Assembly: GCF_029846115.1 (NCBI RefSeq)
Contig: NZ_JARVZZ010000001.1
Span: 1,178,001 to 1,242,000 of the forward strand
DNA: 64,000 nt
Reading direction: 5' to 3'
Source of the DNA: Serratia marcescens
GTDB taxonomy: Bacteria; Pseudomonadota; Gammaproteobacteria; Enterobacterales; Enterobacteriaceae
Shown here: positions 56,108 to 64,000 of the stretch, piece by piece
Position numbering within the stretch: the stretch's first letter is position 1
Layout: each line of letters begins with the position of its first letter
Notes under the pieces: generated by a model
Told to the model about the DNA's origin: nothing
What the model saw: only the letters and a program-made list of their open reading frames with translations
The model's database searches: none
Position numbers and translations under genes: made by a program

Positions 56108-56308
56108 TCAGCCTCCGGCGATCGCTTGAAACAGCAAAATGTCGTCACCGTCCTGCACCTGATGGTCGGCCCAGTCGGCGCGTGGGATGATGGTTTGGTT
56201 GATCGCCAGCGCGGTGCCCGGCTGGTGGCGTTCCAGCTGGGTCAGCAGGGCGGCGACGCTGAGCGGCTGCGCCAGCTCCAGCGGTTGATCGTTCAGTCGG
56301 ATCTTCAT
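56108..56308 (-). CDS. thiS: Sulfur carrier protein ThiS
   Basis: 66 residues, ubiquitin-like, ending in the required GG (FQAIAGG). It is adenylated by ThiF and carries sulfur as a C-terminal thiocarboxylate. Start ATG at 56308 overlaps thiF by four bases. Confidence 0.96.
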   Translation of the reverse strand: MKIRLNDQPLELAQPLSVAALLTQLERHQPGTALAINQTIIPRADWADHQVQDGDDILLFQAIAGG

Positions 56309-57046
56309 GCCGCGCCTCCGCATACCGGGCAGGTGCGGGCCTGGCTCAGTTGCAGCGTGCTCCAGCTCTGCTGCTTGCCGTCGAACAACCGCAGTTTACC
56401 GCTGAGAGAGGAAGGCATGCCGGCCAGCATTTTGATGGCTTCCAGCGCTTGCAGAGTGCCGATCACGCCCACCACCGGGCCGAGCACCCCGGCGGTGCGG
56501 CAGTTGCGTTGCGGCTCTTCCTGTTCCGGGTACAGGCAGGCGTAGCAGCCATGCGCATAGGGCGGCTCGAGCACCAGCAGCTGGCCGCTGAAACCGACCG
56601 CGCTGCCGCTGATCAGCGGTTTGGCGGCGGCAATGCAGGCGGCATTGACCTCATGGCGGGTCGCCATATTGTCGCAGCAATCCAGCACCAGGTCGGCGCG
56701 GGCGACCGCGTCGCGCAGCGCTTGCCCCTGCAGCCGCTGCGCCAGCGGGATGGATTCTACCAACGGGTTCAATGCCTGCAGGTGGCGTTGCGCCAGCGCC
56801 GCCTTGCCGGTGGCGGTATCGGCGCTGCGGTAGAGAATTTGCCGCTGCAGGTTGGTGACGTGCAGCTGGTCGTCGTCGGCCAGCAGCAGCGTGCCGACGC
56901 CGGCGGCGGCCAGATACAGCGAAGCCGGGGAACCGAGCCCGCCTAAACCGACGATCAGCACCGTGGCGCGCTTGAGTTTCTCCTGGCCTTCCGGGCCGAC
57001 GTCCTCCAGCAGCAGCTGACGGCTGTAGCGCAGGAATTCCTGATCG

Positions 57047-57054
<8 letters not shown>
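56305..57054 (-). CDS. thiF: ThiS adenylyltransferase ThiF
   Basis: 249 residues of the E1-like family. ATP-binding GLGGLGSP, the zinc-binding CXXC pairs (CYAC and CPVC), and the catalytic cysteine region [13 protein letters not shown] are all present. It activates the C-terminal glycine of ThiS. It overlaps thiE by eight bases. Confidence 0.97.
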
Positions 57055-59642
<2,588 letters not shown>

Positions 59643-59756
59643 CTACCAGTGTGTTGGGTTGGGAAAGTTGCTTGTCTGGAGCTCGGAGGGAGTAATGATG
59701 GTGGCCGATCAGGCAGGGCGCCCACAAGGGGAAGGCCGTGCCTGTGGCGATAGATT

Positions 59757-59872
59757 ACTCTTGTTCCCTTCGCGGGTATTAACCCGATCAGGTTCCGCGG
59801 ATCCCGAATTAACGGTCTCAGCCTGGCTGATTCGATGAACAAATCAGGCGCTAGGCACTCCGACAAGATGCC
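59757..59872 (-). promoter_or_regulatory. TPP riboswitch (THI element)
   Basis: On the minus strand: GGAGTGCC (59861-59854), GGCTGAGACCG, CGCGGAACCTGATCGGGTTA, AATACCCGCGAAGGGAACAAG (each in order, up to about 59757). These are the conserved P1-P5 segments of the thiamine-pyrophosphate aptamer, with CTGAGA and the CCTGAT box. It represses thiC and the operon when TPP is high, probably by hiding the ribosome site; no clear terminator stem is seen after it. Confidence 0.93.
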
Positions 59873-59876
59873 CCCC

Positions 59877-59882
59877 AGTATA
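59877..59882 (-). promoter_or_regulatory. Candidate thi operon -10
   Basis: TATACT on the minus strand, just upstream of the aptamer. The -35 region is poor. Confidence 0.35.
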
Positions 59883-59911
59883 GGAGGGATAAGAAAAAAA
59901 ACTATAAAATT

Positions 59912-60415
59912 TTAACGCGCCGGATCCAGCGTCTGGTCCGGCAGCGGTTGCTGTGCGGCTTCCGCCTCCAACTGGATCAGCTTATCTTCCAGCGCAAAGC
60001 GCGCCGCCAGCGTTTCGCCGATATCCGACAAGGCCTGGTGGAATTCCAGACAAACCTCCTGATCGATATCCACTTCGGTATAGCGATCGTGGAACGCCAT
60101 GATCTGTTCGGTATTGGCCCACAGCTTGGGGTAGATGTTCACCGCCAGCGACATTTTCGGACTGGCTGCGCCTTCCACTTGTTTGATAATTCTGTCATAG
60201 ATATGAAAATGCCCTGCGGAGAGGTAATCCACCAGGTTGTGGCAAAAGTTCTCCAGCGCTTTTTCATTCAGCGGCGTATGCTTTTCTTTATTCGGTTTGA
60301 GGCCTACCAGCGTGCAGTAGGCGACCAGCAACTGTTTGCGGGCCTGAAGCCATTGATCAACTAATTCATTACTACCGCCAACGCGCTGAGTCAGCCTTTC
60401 CAAACGGTTGAGCAT
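59912..60415 (-). CDS. rsd: Regulator of sigma D, Rsd
   Basis: 167 residues from the ATG at 60415 (E. coli 158); the frame to 60529 overlaps nudC and is rejected. Rsd binds free sigma-70 in stationary phase and also stimulates SpoT hydrolase. Conserved features are [29 protein letters not shown] and [20 protein letters not shown]. Divergent from nudC; both promoters must be within the 101-bp gap. Confidence 0.95.
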   Translation of the reverse strand: MLNRLERLTQRVGGSNELVDQWLQARKQLLVAYCTLVGLKPNKEKHTPLNEKALENFCHNLVDYLSAGHFHIYDRIIKQVEGAASPKMSLAVNIYPKLWANTEQIMAFHDRYTEVDIDQEVCLEFHQALSDIGETLAARFALEDKLIQLEAEAAQQPLPDQTLDPAR

Positions 60416-60516
60416 GTTTGACTCCGTGTAAGTAATAAAAGTAACCGGTAAGTTATTAAAATGTAACAAAGCCGATTCGTAGAGTGCCAGTGAAGCTGAG
60501 GTTGTGCAACAACGAT

Positions 60517-61284
60517 ATGGAACTTGCATTAACGGGCAATGAAAACGGCTGGTGGATTGTCAGCCATGAAAGCAAACTTTGGTTACCGAACGGTGAATTG
60601 CCGTCGGGGACTGCCGCCGCTCTTGGGCTGCGGGGCCACATGGCGCGCACCATCGGTGAATGGGAGGGCGCGCCGGTCTGGCTGGTGCGCCAGGCGATGC
60701 CGCGGGAGATGGGCTCGGTGCGTCAGCTGTTGGATCAGGATCGCGGTCTGTTCCAGCTTGCCGGGCGCGGCGTGCAGCTGGCGGATTTCTACCGTTCCCA
60801 TCGCTACTGCGGCTACTGCGGCCATGAGATGCACCTCAGTCGCTCCGAAAGCGCCTGCCTGTGCGGCCACTGCAAAGAGCGGTACTATCCGCAGATTGCA
60901 CCCTGCGTAATCGTCGCCATTCGGCGCGAGGATCAGATCCTGCTGGCGCAACACGTGCGTCATCGCGGTGGCATCCACACGGTGCTGGCCGGCTTCGTCG
61001 AAGTGGGCGAAACGCTGGAACAGGCGGTGGCGCGTGAAGTGATGGAAGAGAGCAATATCGAAATCAAGAACCTGCGCTACGTCACTTCACAACCCTGGCC
61101 GTTCCCGCACTCGCTGATGATGGCCTTTATGGCCGATTACCATCAGGGTGACATTCGTCACGATCCCAAGGAGCTGCTCAACGCCGGCTGGTATCGCTAC
61201 GACCAATTGCCGCTGTTGCCGCCGCCCGGCACCGTGGCGCGCCGGTTGATTGAGGACACCGTGGCGCTGTGCCGGGCAGAATAA
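60517..61284 (+). CDS. nudC: NAD(+) diphosphatase / NAD-decapping hydrolase NudC
   Basis: 255 residues from the ATG at 60517, chosen because it aligns residue for residue with the E. coli start before GWW; a GTG at 60484 is an alternative. It hydrolyses NADH and removes NAD caps from RNA. Four zinc ligands are Cys98, Cys101, Cys116 and Cys119. The Nudix box [23 protein letters not shown] lies at 159-181; its last glycine (EExG) is Asn180 here. The SQPWPFPHS motif follows. Confidence 0.95.
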   Translation: MELALTGNENGWWIVSHESKLWLPNGELPSGTAAALGLRGHMARTIGEWEGAPVWLVRQAMPREMGSVRQLLDQDRGLFQLAGRGVQLADFYRSHRYCGYCGHEMHLSRSESACLCGHCKERYYPQIAPCVIVAIRREDQILLAQHVRHRGGIHTVLAGFVEVGETLEQAVAREVMEESNIEIKNLRYVTSQPWPFPHSLMMAFMADYHQGDIRHDPKELLNAGWYRYDQLPLLPPPGTVARRLIEDTVALCRAE

Positions 61285-61322
61285 TGTACAATGGCCGGCA
61301 GATTATTAAGGGAGCCCCATAA

Positions 61323-62387
61323 ATGACTGAGTTGAAGAACGATCGCTACCTGCGCGCGCTGTTGCGCCAGCCGGTGGATGTGACCCCCGTATGGATGATG
61401 CGCCAGGCCGGTCGTTATTTACCGGAGTACAAGGCGACCCGCGCCCAGGCCGGTGATTTCATGTCGCTGTGCAAGAACGCGGAGCTGGCCTGCGAGGTCA
61501 CGCTGCAGCCGCTGCGCCGCTATGCGCTGGACGCCGCCATCCTGTTCTCCGACATTCTCACCATTCCCGACGCCATGGGGCTCGGCCTGTACTTTGAAGC
61601 CGGCGAAGGCCCGCGTTTCAGCTCTCCCGTTACCTGCCGCGCCGACGTCGATAAGCTGCCGGTGTTCGATCCGGAAGTGGAGCTGGGCTATGTGATGAAC
61701 GCGGTGCGCACCATTCGCCGCGAGCTGAAGGGCGAAGTGCCGCTGATCGGCTTCTCCGGCAGCCCGTGGACGCTGGCGACTTATATGGTCGAAGGCGGCA
61801 GCAGCAAGGCCTTCACCAAGCTGAAGAAGATGATGTATGCCGAACCGGCCACGCTGCACCTGTTGCTGGACAAGCTGGCGGACAGCGTGATCCTGTACCT
61901 CAATGCCCAGATCAAAGCCGGCGCGCAGTCGGTGATGGTGTTCGACACCTGGGGCGGCGTGCTGACCGGGCGCGATTATCGCGAGTTCTCTTTGCACTAC
62001 ATGCACAAGATCGTCGACGGGCTGCTGCGTGAAAACGACGGCCGCCGCGTGCCGGTGACGCTGTTCACCAAAGGCGGCGGGCAGTGGCTGGAGGCGATGG
62101 CCGCCACCGGCTGCGATGCGCTGGGGCTGGATTGGACCACCGACATCGCCGACGCACGTCGGCGCGTGGGCGACAAAGTGGCGCTGCAGGGCAATATGGA
62201 TCCGTCGATGCTTTATGCCTCCCCGGCGCGCATCGCGGAAGAAGTGGAGACCATTCTGGCCGGTTTCGGCCACGGCAACGGCCATGTGTTCAACCTGGGC
62301 CACGGCATCCATCAGGATGTGCCGCCGGAGCACGCCGGCGCCTTCGTCGAGGCGGTACACGCGCACTCGGCAAAATACCATCGTTAA
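61323..62387 (+). CDS. hemE: Uroporphyrinogen decarboxylase HemE
   Basis: 354 residues, as in E. coli. Removes four carboxyl groups from uroporphyrinogen III to give coproporphyrinogen III in heme synthesis. [15 protein letters not shown] and [16 protein letters not shown], which frame the active site, are intact. Start ATG at 61323 after AGGGAG. It is upstream of nfi. Confidence 0.98.
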   Translation: MTELKNDRYLRALLRQPVDVTPVWMMRQAGRYLPEYKATRAQAGDFMSLCKNAELACEVTLQPLRRYALDAAILFSDILTIPDAMGLGLYFEAGEGPRFSSPVTCRADVDKLPVFDPEVELGYVMNAVRTIRRELKGEVPLIGFSGSPWTLATYMVEGGSSKAFTKLKKMMYAEPATLHLLLDKLADSVILYLNAQIKAGAQSVMVFDTWGGVLTGRDYREFSLHYMHKIVDGLLRENDGRRVPVTLFTKGGGQWLEAMAATGCDALGLDWTTDIADARRRVGDKVALQGNMDPSMLYASPARIAEEVETILAGFGHGNGHVFNLGHGIHQDVPPEHAGAFVEAVHAHSAKYHR

Positions 62388-62396
62388 GGATCTGAT

Positions 62397-63083
62397 GTGA
62401 CCGATATGGCGGCCCTGCGCGCCGAACAGCTGCGGCGCGCGGCTGAAGTCATTCGCTACGACGATCTGCCGGCCGAACCGCCGGCCTTCATCGCCGGCGC
62501 CGACGTGGGCTTCGAGCAAGAAGGGGCGGTGACGCGCGCCGCCATCGCCATCCTGCGCTATCCGTCGCTGGAGCTGGTGGAGTATCAGGTGGCGCGCATC
62601 GCCACCGTCATGCCCTATATCCCGGGCTTCCTGTCGTTTCGCGAATACCCGGCGCTGTTGGCCGCCTGGGCGCAGCTGCAGCAGAAACCGGGGCTGATCT
62701 TCGTCGATGGGCACGGTATTTCGCATCCGCGGCGTCTCGGCGTCGCCAGCCATTTCGGCCTGCTGGTCGATGTGCCGACCATCGGCGTGGCCAAGAAGCG
62801 CCTGTGCGGCAAATTTGCGCCGCTGGACGCCGCCGTCGGCGCGCTGACGCCGTTGGAAGACAAGGGTGAACAGCTGGGCTGGGTGTGGCGCAGCAAGGCG
62901 CGTTGCAACCCGCTGTTCATCTCTACCGGCCATCGCGTGAGCGTCGACAGCGCGCTGGCGTGGGTGCAACGCTGCATGGCGGGCTACCGTTTACCGGAGC
63001 CGACCCGCTGGGCCGACGCTATCGCGTCGCGGCGCCCGGCGTTTCAGCGTTGGTTGCAGCAGCATCCGGAGGTGTCGCCATGA
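62397..63083 (+). CDS. nfi: Deoxyribonuclease V (endonuclease V) Nfi
   Basis: 228 residues from a GTG at 62397, six bases after AAGGA; ATG at 62406 is an alternative. It nicks DNA one base 3' of deoxyinosine and other lesions. Conserved [30 protein letters not shown] and GVAKKRLCG motifs, including the Mg-binding Asp and Glu. It is downstream of hemE as in E. coli. Confidence 0.97.
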   Translation: MTDMAALRAEQLRRAAEVIRYDDLPAEPPAFIAGADVGFEQEGAVTRAAIAILRYPSLELVEYQVARIATVMPYIPGFLSFREYPALLAAWAQLQQKPGLIFVDGHGISHPRRLGVASHFGLLVDVPTIGVAKKRLCGKFAPLDAAVGALTPLEDKGEQLGWVWRSKARCNPLFISTGHRVSVDSALAWVQRCMAGYRLPEPTRWADAIASRRPAFQRWLQQHPEVSP

Positions 63084-63131
63084 GCGATTTCGGGTACACT
63101 GCGCCGCAGATAACGCGTAAGAGAGTAAAGC

Positions 63132-63722
63132 ATGCTACGTAACCCGATTCATTTACGTCTGGAACGGCACGAGGCTTGGCAACATTTGACCTTTATGGCC
63201 AGTTTGTGCGAGCGTATGTACCCGAATTACCAGATGTTCTGCAAACAGACCGAGTTTGGCGATCCGGCGGTTTATCGCCGCATTCTGGATTTGGTGTGGG
63301 AAACGCTGGTGGTGAAGGACGCCAAGGTCAACTTCGACAGCCAGCTCGAGAAGTTGGAAGAGGCGATTCCGTCGGCGGAAGATTACGATCTTTACGGCGT
63401 TTACCCGGCAATTGATGCCTGTATCGCATTAGGGGAACTGATCCATTCGCGGCTCGGCGGGGAGACGCTGGAGCACGCCATCGCCATCAGCGAAACATCG
63501 ATTCGCACCGTGGCGATGTTGGAAATGACTCAAGCCGGTAAGGAAATGACCGACGAAGAGTTGGGAAGTTTGCCTGCGGTAGAGGAAGAATGGGACATTC
63601 AATGGGAAATTTTCCGCCTGTTGGACGCCTGTGAAGAGCGCGATATAGACCTGATCAAGGGGCTGCGATCCGACCTGCGAGAGGCGGGTGTCAGCAACAT
63701 CGGGATAAATTTAGCGCAATAA
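63132..63722 (+). CDS. yjaG: DUF416 family protein YjaG
   Basis: 196 residues, E. coli length. An all-helical DUF416 protein of unknown function, cytoplasmic. Conserved RLERHEAWQHLTFMASLCERMYPNY and DYDLYGVYPAIDAC. The gap to hupA (189 bp) holds the hupA promoter. Confidence 0.95.
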   Translation: MLRNPIHLRLERHEAWQHLTFMASLCERMYPNYQMFCKQTEFGDPAVYRRILDLVWETLVVKDAKVNFDSQLEKLEEAIPSAEDYDLYGVYPAIDACIALGELIHSRLGGETLEHAIAISETSIRTVAMLEMTQAGKEMTDEELGSLPAVEEEWDIQWEIFRLLDACEERDIDLIKGLRSDLREAGVSNIGINLAQ

Positions 63723-63767
63723 GGCAACAAAACGTGATTTAACGCCTGATTTGTCATGCCTTAAGGC

Positions 63768-63797
63768 TTCACATCCGCACCCTGTCTGGTCTACATT
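63768..63797 (+). promoter_or_regulatory. Candidate hupA promoter
   Basis: TTCACA (63768-63773), 18-bp spacer, TACATT (63792-63797), 115 bp before the hupA ATG. Confidence 0.45.
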
Positions 63798-63911
63798 TGG
63801 GGGGCGTAAAAAAAGTGGCTATCGGTGCGTGTATGCAGGAGAGTGCTGTCAATCGGCATATCCGTCGCACTCGATGCTTTGCAAACGATAAACACACTGT
63901 AAGGATAACTT

Positions 63912-64000
63912 ATGAACAAGACTCAACTGATTGATGTAATCGCGGACAAGGCTGACCTTTCCAAAGCACAAGCTAAACTGGCTCTGGAATCCACCCTGGC
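63912..64000 (+). CDS. hupA: DNA-binding protein HU-alpha, C-terminus cut by window edge
   Basis: The ATG at 63912, behind AAGGATA, starts [18 protein letters not shown], the N-terminus of HU-alpha. Only 29 codons are visible. HU bends DNA and organises the nucleoid. In E. coli hupA also follows yjaG. Confidence 0.97.
   Translation, partial: MNKTQLIDVIADKADLSKAQAKLALESTL

Overview
The window is 64 kb of enterobacterial core chromosome, most likely from Serratia (S. marcescens group). The 16S sequence, the high GC of most genes, and near-collinear E. coli-like orthologues at about 90% or more of positions support this. The order ysgA-udp-rmuC-ubiE-ubiJ-ubiB-tatABCD-hemB-rfaH and hemG-rrn-murB-birA-coaA also fits Serratia/Yersinia better than E. 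coli.

Layout. 1-3.5 kb: ysgA (cut by the left edge), udp with two CRP sites, a tyrosine-phosphatase-like gene and a DedA-family gene. 3.5-4.75 kb: an AT-rich insert with one phosphoribosyltransferase-fold gene, followed by about 300 nt rich in hairpins and ending in a terminator. 4.8-14.6 kb: rmuC, the ubiE-ubiJ-ubiB ubiquinone genes, the tatABC/tatD twin-arginine export genes, a Mg-type hemB, rfaH and pepE. 14.6-26 kb: ubiD, fre, fadBA under a FadR operator, an MFS pump, pepQ, yigZ, trkH and hemG. 26-31.6 kb: a complete rRNA operon (P1, P2, boxA, 16S, tRNA-Ile, tRNA-Ala, 23S, 5S, terminator). 31.9-36 kb: murB, birA, coaA and a GNAT gene. 36-50.4 kb: four tRNAs with tufB, then secE-nusG, rplKA, rplJL and rpoBC. 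50.5-53.5 kb: an accessory sensory cassette (GNAT, a periplasmic sulfite-oxidase-fold protein with no cysteine, a histidine kinase, and a convergent response regulator). 54.2-59.9 kb: thiCEFSGH under a TPP riboswitch. 59.9-64 kb: rsd, nudC, hemE, nfi, yjaG and the start of hupA.

Functional themes are transcription and translation (rrn, tRNAs, tufB, nusG, ribosomal proteins, rpoBC, rsd), cofactor synthesis (heme: hemB, hemG, hemE; ubiquinone: ubiE, ubiJ, ubiB, ubiD; thiamine: thiCEFSGH; CoA: coaA; biotin: birA) and export (tat, secE).

The parts not explained by the conserved backbone are the AT-rich phosphoribosyltransferase insert with its structured downstream RNA, the sensory cassette between rpoC and thiH, a short ORF overlapping the rpoB start, and a 52-bp inverted-repeat element before secE. 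Gene calls rest on reading the translations against remembered family sequences; no database search was possible.
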